From NCBI GenBank assembly GCA_029570835.1, contig JAKPTX010000117.1, positions 1-64,000 of the forward strand: 64,000 bases of DNA. The letters run 5' to 3'. Origin of the DNA: Bacteroidota bacterium. Its GTDB lineage: Bacteria; Bacteroidota; Bacteroidia; Bacteroidales; WCHB1-69. The position numbers and the translations under genes are program-made. The notes under the pieces are model-generated. The model searched no databases. It was not told where the DNA came from and worked only from the letters and a program-made list of their open reading frames with translations. This document shows positions 34,718-43,307 of this stretch, piece after piece. Each line of letters opens with the position of its first letter. The stretch's first letter is position 1.

Positions 34718-35170
34718 CTATTCTTTATTCTTCGTGTCAATCCAAATCGTAACGGGCCCCCAATTGAGGAGAGAAACATCCATCATGGCGCCGAACTCGC
34801 CCTGTGCGACAGGTTTTTGCGTTAATTCACTCAACAGATCAATCATTTGCAGATAGAGTCGTTTCGCTTTTTCCGGTTCAGCTGCCCGGATAAAAGAGGG
34901 TCTGTTGCCCTTCTTGGTCATAGCATGTAATGTGAACTGACTCACCACTAAAATTGAACCCCCATGTTCCATCACAGAATGATTCATCTGATCCTGATCA
35001 TCAGGAAAAATCCTCAATTTCACAATCTTGGATGCCAGCCAGTTCAAATCCTCCTCCCCATCCTCCTCTTCAATGCCTAAAAAAATCAATAACCCCTCTC
35101 CTATTGAACCTACCTCTCTGTTCTCTACGTGGACTGCCGCATGACGCACCCGCTGAATCACTACTCTCAT
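34718..35170 (-). CDS. dtd: D-aminoacyl-tRNA deacylase Dtd
   Basis: Dtd hydrolyses D-amino acids mischarged on tRNA. The 150-residue protein starts MRVVIQRVRHAAVHVE, contains SQFTLHAMTKKGNRPSF (active-site S-Q-x-T-L motif) and ends near the NWGPVTIWID segment, where the family has the cross-subunit Gly-cisPro motif NxGPVT. The start at 35170 is chosen because it is the family start and the -7 box lies just upstream; 18 further in-frame residues are unlike the family. Confidence 0.95.
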   Translation of the reverse strand: MRVVIQRVRHAAVHVENREVGSIGEGLLIFLGIEEEDGEEDLNWLASKIVKLRIFPDDQDQMNHSVMEHGGSILVVSQFTLHAMTKKGNRPSFIRAAEPEKAKRLYLQMIDLLSELTQKPVAQGEFGAMMDVSLLNWGPVTIWIDTKNKE

Positions 35171-35212
35171 ACAATACTCAAACTTTAATCGTGAACTTAA
35201 CAAATAAACGCC

Positions 35213-35220
35213 CAAAGATA
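35213..35220 (-). promoter_or_regulatory. dtd promoter -7 box
   Basis: TATCTTTG on the minus strand, 43 nt before the dtd start. Confidence 0.6.
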
Positions 35221-35265
35221 TCAATTATTTTTGTGTAAAACTTTGGTCATATTATATTTTTTTAC

Positions 35266-35273
35266 GATATTTG
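35266..35273 (+). promoter_or_regulatory. purK promoter -7 box
   Basis: GATATTTG (one mismatch to TAnnTTTG) followed by C, with TTTG at 35242-35245 as a -33 element at about 20-nt spacing. Confidence 0.5.
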
Positions 35274-35292
35274 CATATTAAACATTGCACTA

Positions 35293-36405
35293 ATGGAAAG
35301 AATTGGCATTATTGGTGGTGGACATCTGGGAACCATGATGGCTGAAGCTGCCCATCGTATGGGGATGCAGATCATCGTTTTAGATCCACAACCCAACTGT
35401 CCCTGTTCTCAGTACGCTGACGAACAGATTGTCGCAGAATTTACTAATCAAAGCAAAATGGAGGAACTCTGCATCAAAAGTGATCTGGTTACCTACGCTT
35501 TTGAAAATGTTCCCTATCACATTATCAAAGAGTTAGGAATTCAATACAACATCCCTCAGGGAGAGATGCCGCTGTTCCTTTCTCAACACCGCTTGCGTGA
35601 AAAAATTTCAGCCACCCGCGCCGGTGCCATCTGCGGAGAATATATCCCCGTCAACAATACTTACGAGTTAATTGAAGGAATCCGTTTGATTGATTACCCT
35701 TGTGTTCTGAAAACTTGCGATACTTTCGAAAAGAAAGAGTCCGTTATTCTCAAAGGGGGTACACAGTTCCCGGAAGCTTCCCGTGTAGTGGAAAATCACC
35801 ATTCTATTCTGGAAAAGTGGATCAACTTTGATTATGAAGTGAGTATTGTGGTAGTCAGAAGTATTTTTGGAGATATCAGCACTTTCCCGGTTACCCTGAA
35901 TATCAACAAAGGCTCCAATCTGCTGATGAGTATTGCTCCTGCTCCCATCCCTGAAGAGATTATCCACAAAGTTGAATCCACAGCCAAAACAATGATGCGT
36001 AACTTTGGATTTGTGGGTACACTGACCATTGAAATGTTTGTGGTTGGAAATGAGGTGATCTTTAATGAGATGATTCCCCATCCTCATAATTCAGGAAATT
36101 ACACCATTGAAGCGTGTGAAGTGGATCAATTTGAACAACATATCAGAGCGTTAAGCGGACTGCCACTGAAAGAAACTACGCTGCTCCATCCTGCAATTAC
36201 TGTCAGTTTTTACGGACAAGATGTTGAGGGAGTCAGAATCATAGAGCAAAGGCAACTGCCCCGAACCTATGTTCATGATTATCTCAAAAATGAGATCCGG
36301 GATAACATAAAAGTGGGACATGTTACATTTATTGACTACTCCAAAGAGGAGGTTGAAAAGCTCATGGATCAGTATTGGAAGAGTCATTTGGAGGAGAGCC
36401 AATAA
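35293..36405 (+). CDS. purK: 5-(carboxyamino)imidazole ribonucleotide synthase PurK
   Basis: PurK carboxylates AIR with bicarbonate and ATP in purine synthesis. The 370-residue protein begins IGIIGGGHLGTMMAEAA (family GGGQLGRM), and the ATP-grasp domain has YEVSIVVVRS and FNEMIPHPHNSGNYTIEAC, where the family reads EIAPRPHNSGHYT. GGHLG in place of GGQLG is a small variation. The gene has its own promoter, divergent from dtd. purE is not in the window. Confidence 0.92.
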   Translation: MERIGIIGGGHLGTMMAEAAHRMGMQIIVLDPQPNCPCSQYADEQIVAEFTNQSKMEELCIKSDLVTYAFENVPYHIIKELGIQYNIPQGEMPLFLSQHRLREKISATRAGAICGEYIPVNNTYELIEGIRLIDYPCVLKTCDTFEKKESVILKGGTQFPEASRVVENHHSILEKWINFDYEVSIVVVRSIFGDISTFPVTLNINKGSNLLMSIAPAPIPEEIIHKVESTAKTMMRNFGFVGTLTIEMFVVGNEVIFNEMIPHPHNSGNYTIEACEVDQFEQHIRALSGLPLKETTLLHPAITVSFYGQDVEGVRIIEQRQLPRTYVHDYLKNEIRDNIKVGHVTFIDYSKEEVEKLMDQYWKSHLEESQ

Positions 36406-36508
36406 ATGATTTTGAGTATGATATTGGATTCTTCGCCCCACAACAGCAGCCAACAGGAAATAGATAACCTGACTGCTCAAGGGTTTCAGAAGAGCCACTG
36501 AATGTCCT

Positions 36509-36565
36509 CCCCCCCAATTATTTAAAATAAAAAATAAAAAACAAGAAATTAGAAATAAGAAATAT
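36509..36565. repeat. C7 run and GAANNNN heptads before the thioesterase start
   Basis: C7 (36509-36515) with an A/T-rich flank, then GAA at 36545, 36552 and 36559 (GAAATTA, GAAATAA, GAAATAT), ending 5 nt before the GTG start at 36570. Confidence 0.65.
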
Positions 36566-36569
36566 CAAC

Positions 36570-37055
36570 GTGACTGAAAAGAGAAAAATTAAAAATGTTT
36601 TTGCCCAGGGAAACTACAACTGTATCGCTTGTTCTCCCTACAATCCTATCGGTTTTAAACTCCAATTTTATGAGGAAGGAGATTATATCACCGCTTCGTG
36701 GAACCCGCAACACAACTACGAGGGTTACCCGGGAATTTTACATGGCGGCGTACAGGCTCTGCTTTTAGATGAAATCTCAGCCTGGACTGTTTATATTAAA
36801 GCCAAAACGTCGGGAGTTACGGGAAGAATGAGTATCAGATACAAAAAAGAGGTGACTATCAATCAATCGGAGATCAGATTAAGGGGTAGAATTTTAGAAC
36901 ATCGAAGAAATTTATGTATCCTGGAAGCGCAACTTTTTAATGCGGATGGAGAATTATGCGCCGAAGCAGAGACTACCTTTTTCTTATTCCCTGTTGAAAA
37001 AATGATTGCAGAAGGAACCTATCCGGCACGTTTTGAAGATTTTTATGACGAGTAA
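36570..37055 (+). CDS. PaaI-like hot-dog thioesterase
   Basis: A 161-residue hot-dog fold protein with the acyl-CoA thioesterase signature YPGILHGGVQALLLDEISAW (about 48-67; HGG and Asp/Glu are the usual catalytic region). Four cysteine-containing residues at the start (NYNCIACSP) are unusual in the hot-dog family. Start is GTG at 36570, giving MTEKRKIKNV. It lies 17 nt before tadA on the same strand. The substrate is unknown. Confidence 0.82.
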   Translation: MTEKRKIKNVFAQGNYNCIACSPYNPIGFKLQFYEEGDYITASWNPQHNYEGYPGILHGGVQALLLDEISAWTVYIKAKTSGVTGRMSIRYKKEVTINQSEIRLRGRILEHRRNLCILEAQLFNADGELCAEAETTFFLFPVEKMIAEGTYPARFEDFYDE

Positions 37056-37072
37056 TCCCTTTATCGCCCGTT

Positions 37073-37516
37073 ATGTTTTTTTCTGACGAATATTTTATGA
37101 AAATCGCCTATCAAGAGGCATTGCAGGCTTATGAACTGGATGAAGTACCGGTAGGAGCTGTCGTGGTGCTCAATGATCAAATCATTGGGAAAGGACACAA
37201 TTTAACCCAAACCCTTACTGATGTTACCGCTCACGCCGAAATGTTGGCTATCACAGCAGCATCCAATCATTTGACTGCCAAATATTTACAAGATTGCACT
37301 CTCTACGTGACTTTGGAGCCCTGTATCATGTGTGCCGGTGCCATTGCGCTGGCACAAGTCGGAAAGTTGGTCTATGGTGCCCATGACCCCAAAAGAGGCT
37401 ACACTTTGCTTGGGAAAAATATCTTACATCCTAAAACAGAAGTGGTTACAGGCATCATGGAAGGAGAGTGCAAAGAATTATTAATCCGTTTTTTTAATCA
37501 AAAAAGAGACTCATGA
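37073..37516 (+). CDS. tadA: tRNA-specific adenosine deaminase TadA
   Basis: TadA converts A34 of tRNA-Arg to inosine. The 147-residue protein has the zinc-binding deaminase motifs H54-A-E56 (HAEMLAI) and P83-C84-x2-C87 (PCIMCAGA), and the N-terminal MFFSDEYFMKIAYQEA of Bacteroidota TadA. It overlaps the phosphohexomutase gene by 4 nt (ATGA). Confidence 0.93.
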   Translation: MFFSDEYFMKIAYQEALQAYELDEVPVGAVVVLNDQIIGKGHNLTQTLTDVTAHAEMLAITAASNHLTAKYLQDCTLYVTLEPCIMCAGAIALAQVGKLVYGAHDPKRGYTLLGKNILHPKTEVVTGIMEGECKELLIRFFNQKRDS

Positions 37517-38892
37517 CACTAATCAAATCGATTTCCGGAATCAGAGGTACCATCGGTGGAAAACCTGACGAAAACCTCACCCCTATAGATGTAGTCAAAT
37601 TTTGTTCAGCTTTTATTCAAACCCTTCAAAATAGAAATCCGTCGCCAACCATTGTGGTAGGACGAGATGCCCGTATTTCCGGTCCCATTTTGAGCCAACT
37701 GGTTTGCGCTACCCTTCAAAGTATGGGTGCTCACGTAATTGATGTGGGTTTGTCGACCACTCCAACCGTTGAAATGAGTGTAATCCAAAAGCAAGCTGAC
37801 GGAGGAATTATTCTCACCGCCAGTCACAATCCGATGGAATGGAATGCGCTCAAACTGTTAAACCACAAAGGAGAATTTATCTCCGCGGAAGATGCATCTC
37901 AACTGCTTGAAATCGCTGATAATGAGGAGTTTGAATATGCAAAAATAGATCAATTGGGAACTTATCAACTGTATGAAAACGCCATCAACGACCATATTGA
38001 CGCCATATTGGCGCTTCCATTAGTGGATGTTGAAGCGATTCGTCAAGCTCAATTTAAAGTGGCTGTTGATGCGGTCAATTCAACCGGAGGAATATCGATA
38101 CCCCCGCTATTGGATCGTTTGGGCGTAGAGTATCATCTGTTGAATGGCGAACCCACCGGTATTTTTGCGCATAATCCTGAGCCGTTACCTGAACATTTAG
38201 GCGATATTTCGAGACTGGTAGTTGAAAAAAAGCTGGATTTGGGCTTGGTTACAGACCCCGATGTCGACCGTTTGGCAATGATTATGGAAAATGGCGAAAT
38301 GTTCGGTGAAGAGTACACCATTGTCGCCATTGCCGACTATATTTTGCAGCACACACCCGGCAATACCGTTTCCAACCTTTCCTCTTCCCGCGCTCTAAGG
38401 GATGTCACCCATCGTTACCAAATGCAGTATGAAGCGGCTGCTGTCGGCGAGGTGAATGTAGTCAAAAAAATGAAAGAGATCAATGCTGTTTTCGGAGGCG
38501 AAGGAAACGGAGGGGTGATCTATCCCGAATTACACTACGGCAGGGATGCTCTCGTAGGAATTGCCCTCTTTTTATCTTGGCTGGCGCACAGCAAACAGAG
38601 CATGACGGAGTTGAAAAAGCGCTATCCCGCCTACTCCATCTCTAAAAATAAACTACCTTTGGAGCCTGGTATGGATGTCAAACGGATCTTAAAAAAAGTT
38701 GCCGATCAATTCCGTTCTACCGAGCAAGTAACTGATATTGATGGAGTTAAGATCGACTACAAATCCGGATGGGTTCACTTAAGAAGTTCCAATACCGAGC
38801 CGATTATCCGAATCTACGCCGAAGCTCCCACCATGGAAGAAGCCGACCAACTGGTTCAGAAAATCATGCAACTCCTCAAAGAAATTCAATAA
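37513..38892 (+). CDS. glmM: Phosphohexomutase (phosphoglucosamine/phosphomannomutase family)
   Basis: The 459-residue alpha-D-phosphohexomutase interconverts hexose 1- and 6-phosphates. Active-site serine S104 lies in TASHNPMEWN, the metal loop is DPDVDRLAM, and the sugar-phosphate-binding end includes RSSNTEPIIRIYAEA. TASHNPMEWNALK is the form common in Bacteroidota GlmM-like enzymes, which feed UDP-GlcNAc synthesis, but phosphomannomutase activity cannot be excluded, hence the moderate confidence in the symbol. It is coupled to tadA. Confidence 0.85.
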   Translation: MTLIKSISGIRGTIGGKPDENLTPIDVVKFCSAFIQTLQNRNPSPTIVVGRDARISGPILSQLVCATLQSMGAHVIDVGLSTTPTVEMSVIQKQADGGIILTASHNPMEWNALKLLNHKGEFISAEDASQLLEIADNEEFEYAKIDQLGTYQLYENAINDHIDAILALPLVDVEAIRQAQFKVAVDAVNSTGGISIPPLLDRLGVEYHLLNGEPTGIFAHNPEPLPEHLGDISRLVVEKKLDLGLVTDPDVDRLAMIMENGEMFGEEYTIVAIADYILQHTPGNTVSNLSSSRALRDVTHRYQMQYEAAAVGEVNVVKKMKEINAVFGGEGNGGVIYPELHYGRDALVGIALFLSWLAHSKQSMTELKKRYPAYSISKNKLPLEPGMDVKRILKKVADQFRSTEQVTDIDGVKIDYKSGWVHLRSSNTEPIIRIYAEAPTMEEADQLVQKIMQLLKEIQ

Positions 38893-38921
38893 TTATTCTG
38901 ATTTTTCTGTTTTTATTTTGG

Positions 38922-38980
38922 AAAAAAAAAGGGGGGCAGATCATATTTCGCTATTTCGTCAATTCTTTACCCCACTCTAG
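38922..38980 (-). repeat. CCAGAGTGGGG-type element, copy E (inverted)
   Basis: On the minus strand CTAGAGTGGGG (38970-38980) leads to CGAAATATGATCTGCCCCCC and T9, as in copy B. It lies after the phosphohexomutase gene. Confidence 0.65.
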
Positions 38981-39011
38981 AATATCTGACCTTTTAGGAT
39001 ATTCTTGATCA

Positions 39012-39062
39012 ATTACGAATTACGAATTACGAATTACGGAATCTTAAATTTAGAATTTAGAA
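39012..39062 (+). repeat. GAANNNN heptad arrays (GAATTAC x4, GAATTTA x2)
   Basis: ATTACGA units from 39012 to 39039, then AATTTAG units at 39047 and 39054. Confidence 0.85.
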
Positions 39063-39132
39063 CCCCAACCCCGACATAAATTTCTGGTCTATTGATATGA
39101 ATACCAATGTGATATGTATAAAAATTAGCTCA

Positions 39133-39187
39133 ATTCCGAAATCCGAAATCCGAATTCATTCTGACTTTCGCCTTTCGACTTTCGAAA
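39133..39187. repeat. GAANNNN heptads, GAAATCC then inverted GAAAGTC/GAAAGGC
   Basis: CCGAAAT x2 plus CCGAATT (39136-39156), then GACTTTC, GCCTTTC, GACTTTC (39163-39183). Substitutions inside the array leave the GAA/TTC triplet untouched. Confidence 0.8.
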
Positions 39188-39202
39188 TGTCCGTTGATAA
39201 CG

Positions 39203-39234
39203 AAAAAAGGAGCTTTTAATTCGGCTCCTTTTTA
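39203..39234. terminator. Terminator for nrdJ, minus strand (bidirectional form)
   Basis: AGGAGC/GCTCCT stem (39208-39213, 39224-39229) with an A-run on one side and T-run on the other, so it can work for the minus-strand nrdJ transcript. Confidence 0.8.
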
Positions 39235-39264
39235 TTATAGTTAACGGTTTGAATACACATTACA

Positions 39265-42003
39265 TTATCCACATTTAGAATATCCGCAGCTGGAGCAGGT
39301 TAGACAACCCTCCTGGAAATATATTGACTCCATACCACAACTGGGACAAGTTTTTCCTTTTTGTTTGGTTCCATCGGCAATAAAGCTTTGCAATGCTCTA
39401 ACCACACCTCTTCGCCAGGAATTGATTGTTTCCTCTCTGAAGTTCAGTCCACCAATGATGTTCACAACATTTTCGATTGGAATTTCATGACGCAAGAGAG
39501 CTGAAATCATTTTAGCATAGTTCCAAAACTCCGGATTAAAAGTTCTGGACAAACCTCCCATGGTTACTTCATACCCATCTTTATCATAATACTTGAAATC
39601 GTACTGCTTAACTCCCTCGGGAAGTCTGTTTTTAACAATGAAACCACTTTCTACCCAACCGGGAACAGGAAAACGCTCCCCTTCAGATTTACCCGTAAAG
39701 ATCTCGTAAGGTCTTCCATCTCGGGTTCCAATAAAGGCCATCCAATCTTCATTATTATTTTTAAACCTTACGATTTTAGCTGCTAACTCTTTTGGTCTTC
39801 TTAATTTCTTGGTTTCTTCTTCTGTTCTCTTCGGTTTTGCATCTGTTGAAATGAAAATTCCTTCTCTGGAACCCTCTCTGTAAACGGTCATTCCTTTACA
39901 GCCGGACTCCCAGGCTTTCACGTAAACAGCACCAACTGTTTCTTCAGTAGTTTTTTCAGGTACATTAATGGTTACAGAGATCGAGTGATCCACCCATTTT
40001 TGAACCATCCCTTGCAGTTCTACTTTTTTAAGGTAATCTGTATCTGCGGCAGTTGACTTATAATATGGTGATTTCTCAACCAAGGTCCTAATTTCAGATT
40101 CCTCCATGTTTTCAAGAAGATTTCTGTCTATTCCTTGAATTTCTGCCCAAGTTACAAATTTAGGGTGAAACACATGATACTCTTCAAAAAGATCTCCATT
40201 CATATCCCGTACCGCTTTACGGTTATTCAAATCGTTAGGATTTACCTTTCTTCTTCTTTTGTAGTAAACATTAAAAGCGGGTTCAATACCTGAAGTAGTT
40301 TGAGTACAAATACTCACACTTCCGGTAGGAGCAATAGTTAGTAAGGCAATGTTTCTTCTGCCATATCTAACCATATCTTCATATAATTTTTCATCTGCTT
40401 TTTTCAAGCGAAGTACAAAAGGATTTTGAACTTCTTTAATACAGCTATAAACCGGAAATGCGCCTCTTTCTTTAGCCATTGTAACTGAGGATCTATAAGC
40501 TGATAAAGCGAGTTGCTTATGAACCTCTTCTGAAAAAGCATTCCCTCTATCAGAACCATATCTAATATTCAGTGCAGCCAACATGTCTCCTTCCGCAGTA
40601 ATACCCAATCCTGTTCTTCTGCCTTTCAAAGTTTGTTTTTTAATTTTGTTCCACAACTCCATCTCTACTCTTTTGATATCATCTGTTTCAGGATCACTCG
40701 CCACTTTAGCCAATATTTGGTCAATCTTTTCTATTTCCAAATCGATAATATCATCCATTAATCGTTGAGCATACTGAACATGTTGTTTAAAAAGGGTCAT
40801 ATCAAAAAAAGCCTCTTCTGTAAAGGGATTTTTTACGTAGCTATACATATTGAGAGCAATCAGGCGACAACTATCATAAGGACAAAGAGGAATTTCCCCG
40901 CATGGGTTGGTAGAAACTGTTTTGAATCCTTCATCTTCGTAGCAATCCGGAATCGCTTCTTTAGCAATTGTATCCCAAAAAAGTACACCGGGTTCTGCAG
41001 ATTTCCACGCATTATGAATAATTTTATTCCATAATTTGCGAGCATCTATTTCTTGAGTATAGGTTGGTGTTTCACTATGAATCGGATATTGTTGCGTATA
41101 GGAAGTTCCATTTTTAACTGCTTCCATGAATTTATTATCAATTCTCACGGATACATTCGCACCGGTAATCTTACCGGGTATCATCTTAGCATCTATAAAA
41201 TGCTCCGCATCGGGATGTTTAATTGATATTGATAACATGAGTGCTCCTCTTCTTCCATCCTGAGCTACTTCACGTGTTGAATTGGAATATCTTTCCATAA
41301 ATGGAACTACTCCTGTAGAAGTAATTGCACAATTCTTCACCTGACTACCTGAAGGTCTGATATGTGAAAGATCGTGTCCTACTCCACCTCTTCTTTTCAT
41401 CAACTGCACTTGTTCCTCATCCATTTTCATTATTCCACCATAAGAGTCGGAACGTGAGTCATTTCCTATTACAAAACAATTTGACAAGGAAGCAATCTGA
41501 TAATTATTCCCAATTCCTGCCATAGGACTTCCTTGTGGAACAATATAAGCAAAGTTTTTAAAGAGAGAATAGATCAACTCCTCATCCATAGGATTAACAT
41601 ATTTCTTTTCTATTCTTGCAAACTCTTTGGCTAATCTTCTATGCATTTCATCAGGAGTTCTTTCCAACAAAGCCCCTTCGTCATTTTTCAATGCGTACTT
41701 ATCTATCCAAACTCCCGCAGCTAATTCATCGCCATTAAAATATGCCACCACCTCACTGAAAATTTCAGATTTTGTGTATGTTGGTGGTGATAATGGCTCC
41801 TCTTCTACTTCCTCTTTTACCATATTAATATCCGTTGAACTCTCCATTTCCAATCCCTCAAACAGCGTTTGACTGGACGTCAATCGTTCCAATTCTTGCT
41901 CTCTTTTTATTACTATTTCATCATTTTTCTTGCGCAAAATAAGCTCCTCTTCTTCCAAAAAAAGACCTAAATTTTGAGGTTTAAAGGATTGGCTCTCGTT
42001 CAT
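39265..42003 (-). CDS. nrdJ: Adenosylcobalamin-dependent (class II) ribonucleotide reductase NrdJ
   Basis: A 912-residue class II ribonucleotide reductase that makes deoxyribonucleotides using a B12-derived radical. The core shows LSNCFVIGND (first redox Cys), NPCGEIPL (active-site C and E of the NPCxE motif), and APTGSVSICTQTTSGIEPAFN. The C terminus has a zinc-ribbon-like tail, CPSCG...CLTCSSCGYSKC, found in the NrdJ-Z subtype. An acidic N-terminal ~80 residues precede the ATP-cone-like region. No cobalamin riboswitch is visible in the 270-nt gap upstream. Confidence 0.95.
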   Translation of the reverse strand: MNESQSFKPQNLGLFLEEEELILRKKNDEIVIKREQELERLTSSQTLFEGLEMESSTDINMVKEEVEEEPLSPPTYTKSEIFSEVVAYFNGDELAAGVWIDKYALKNDEGALLERTPDEMHRRLAKEFARIEKKYVNPMDEELIYSLFKNFAYIVPQGSPMAGIGNNYQIASLSNCFVIGNDSRSDSYGGIMKMDEEQVQLMKRRGGVGHDLSHIRPSGSQVKNCAITSTGVVPFMERYSNSTREVAQDGRRGALMLSISIKHPDAEHFIDAKMIPGKITGANVSVRIDNKFMEAVKNGTSYTQQYPIHSETPTYTQEIDARKLWNKIIHNAWKSAEPGVLFWDTIAKEAIPDCYEDEGFKTVSTNPCGEIPLCPYDSCRLIALNMYSYVKNPFTEEAFFDMTLFKQHVQYAQRLMDDIIDLEIEKIDQILAKVASDPETDDIKRVEMELWNKIKKQTLKGRRTGLGITAEGDMLAALNIRYGSDRGNAFSEEVHKQLALSAYRSSVTMAKERGAFPVYSCIKEVQNPFVLRLKKADEKLYEDMVRYGRRNIALLTIAPTGSVSICTQTTSGIEPAFNVYYKRRRKVNPNDLNNRKAVRDMNGDLFEEYHVFHPKFVTWAEIQGIDRNLLENMEESEIRTLVEKSPYYKSTAADTDYLKKVELQGMVQKWVDHSISVTINVPEKTTEETVGAVYVKAWESGCKGMTVYREGSREGIFISTDAKPKRTEEETKKLRRPKELAAKIVRFKNNNEDWMAFIGTRDGRPYEIFTGKSEGERFPVPGWVESGFIVKNRLPEGVKQYDFKYYDKDGYEVTMGGLSRTFNPEFWNYAKMISALLRHEIPIENVVNIIGGLNFREETINSWRRGVVRALQSFIADGTKQKGKTCPSCGMESIYFQEGCLTCSSCGYSKCG

Positions 42004-42274
42004 TTTTTATGTTATTATTTTATTTATATTTTTACGTTTTTATCACCAAAAAGGGGTCAAAAAAGGAGATCTTAAGGTATAAGAACAAATGTTAATTTAT
42101 ATATGTGAGTTAAAATCAGTAACTTGTAGAATTAAAATCTCTAAAGAAACCCATTTGCTAAAATAGAATAATGAATGGCATTTTATATCTTTTATTTTAA
42201 CATATTATCAACAAAATATCGTTGATATTTTTTAAAGGTTATCTATCAGGCGTTTAGATATTTTTATTTAAAAA

Positions 42275-43159
42275 TTATTTTTTTCCTGATAGCTGTGCCG
42301 TAGGATCTATTTTTTTAATTAACCCTTGTAAAACCTCACCGGGTCCATATTCTATATAGCTATTAAATCCATCTTTCATCATATTCTGGACAGTCATTGT
42401 CCACAATACCGGTGCCGTTAATTGCTTAATTAAATTCTGTTTGATTAAAGCTGGATCTGTTTCCGGAAGAGCGGTATAATTTTGATAAATTGGACAACAT
42501 GGCGTTTTAAATTGAGTATTATTGATCGCTTCAGCCAACTCCTCTTGTGCCGGTAACATCAGTGGGGAGTGAAAAGCACCACCCACATTCAACATCATAA
42601 CACGTTTAGCTCCGGCTTCTTTAATTTTCTCCATCGCTATTTCCAACCCTTTAAAAGAACCTGAAATTACTAATTGTCCGGGACAATTAAAATTGGCAGG
42701 AACAACCACTTCATCAATATCATCACAAATCTCTTTTACTTTTTGATCTTCAAAACCGATGACCACTGCCATTCCTGAGGGATTTGCCAAACATGCTTTT
42801 TGCATTGCATTAGCTCTTCTGGATACCAATTTTAGTCCATCTGCAAAGTCCAATGCTCCACTTGCAACCAATGCAGAAAATTCACCCAATGAATGTCCTG
42901 CAACTCCATCAGGGTTACCCCCCTCATGAAGCATTAAATATGCTATGGTAGAATGTATAAAAATTGCCGGTTGGGTAATATGAGTTTCTTTCAAATCAGC
43001 ATCTGTTCCATGGAACATTTTATCTGAGATTGAGAATCCTAATATTTCATCAGCTTGAAGAAAGAGACGCTTAGCTTCAGGAAATTGGTCAAATAATTCT
43101 TTACCCATTCCTACAAATTGAGCTCCTTGTCCCGGAAAAACGCATGCCTTCTTATTCAT
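42275..43159 (-). CDS. fabD: Malonyl-CoA:ACP transacylase FabD
   Basis: FabD moves malonyl groups to ACP at the start of fatty-acid synthesis. The 294-residue protein has FPGQGAQFVGMG, the nucleophile S90 in GHSLGEF and the catalytic His in GGAFHSPLM. Start at 43159 (MNKKACVFPGQG) is chosen because the open frame upstream is unlike FabD and contains the promoter at 43186. Confidence 0.95.
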   Translation of the reverse strand: MNKKACVFPGQGAQFVGMGKELFDQFPEAKRLFLQADEILGFSISDKMFHGTDADLKETHITQPAIFIHSTIAYLMLHEGGNPDGVAGHSLGEFSALVASGALDFADGLKLVSRRANAMQKACLANPSGMAVVIGFEDQKVKEICDDIDEVVVPANFNCPGQLVISGSFKGLEIAMEKIKEAGAKRVMMLNVGGAFHSPLMLPAQEELAEAINNTQFKTPCCPIYQNYTALPETDPALIKQNLIKQLTAPVLWTMTVQNMMKDGFNSYIEYGPGEVLQGLIKKIDPTAQLSGKK

Positions 43160-43185
43160 AAATTTTAATTTTAATAATGAGTTTG

Positions 43186-43193
43186 CAAAGATA
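43186..43193 (-). promoter_or_regulatory. fabD promoter -7 box
   Basis: TATCTTTG followed by C on the minus strand, 27 nt before the fabD start; it fixes that start. Confidence 0.65.
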
Positions 43194-43221
43194 TCGATTT
43201 TTTTCGATAGTGCAGCAGATT

Positions 43222-43243
43222 TCCTCCCCCCTTTTTTTTTATT
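43222..43243. repeat. C6-T9 run between fabD and pyrH promoters
   Basis: C6 (43226-43231) followed by a T-rich run, of the same make-up as the G-run/A-run gene-end motifs, here between two divergent promoters. Confidence 0.5.
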
Positions 43244-43283
43244 AAAAATAAAGAGAAAAGGAGTATATTTCACAAAAAACCAT

Positions 43284-43291
43284 TATCTTTG
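43284..43291 (+). promoter_or_regulatory. pyrH promoter -7 box
   Basis: TATCTTTG followed by C, 17 nt before the pyrH start. Confidence 0.65.
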
Positions 43292-43307
43292 CGCAAAATT
43301 TCCGAAT

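Noticed and set aside
36406..36501. 31-codon reading frame right after purK
   Set aside because: Starts on the base after the purK stop, but the peptide has no recognisable motif, no clear ribosome binding site, and such short frames are expected by chance.
42206..42233. TATCAAC/GTTGATA hairpin followed by T6 as a terminator
   Set aside because: The T-run is on the plus strand, but both neighbouring genes are on the minus strand, where no T-run follows.
42004..42274. Cobalamin riboswitch upstream of nrdJ
   Set aside because: No B12-box-like GCCACTG and no G+C-rich folded leader in this A+T-rich gap.
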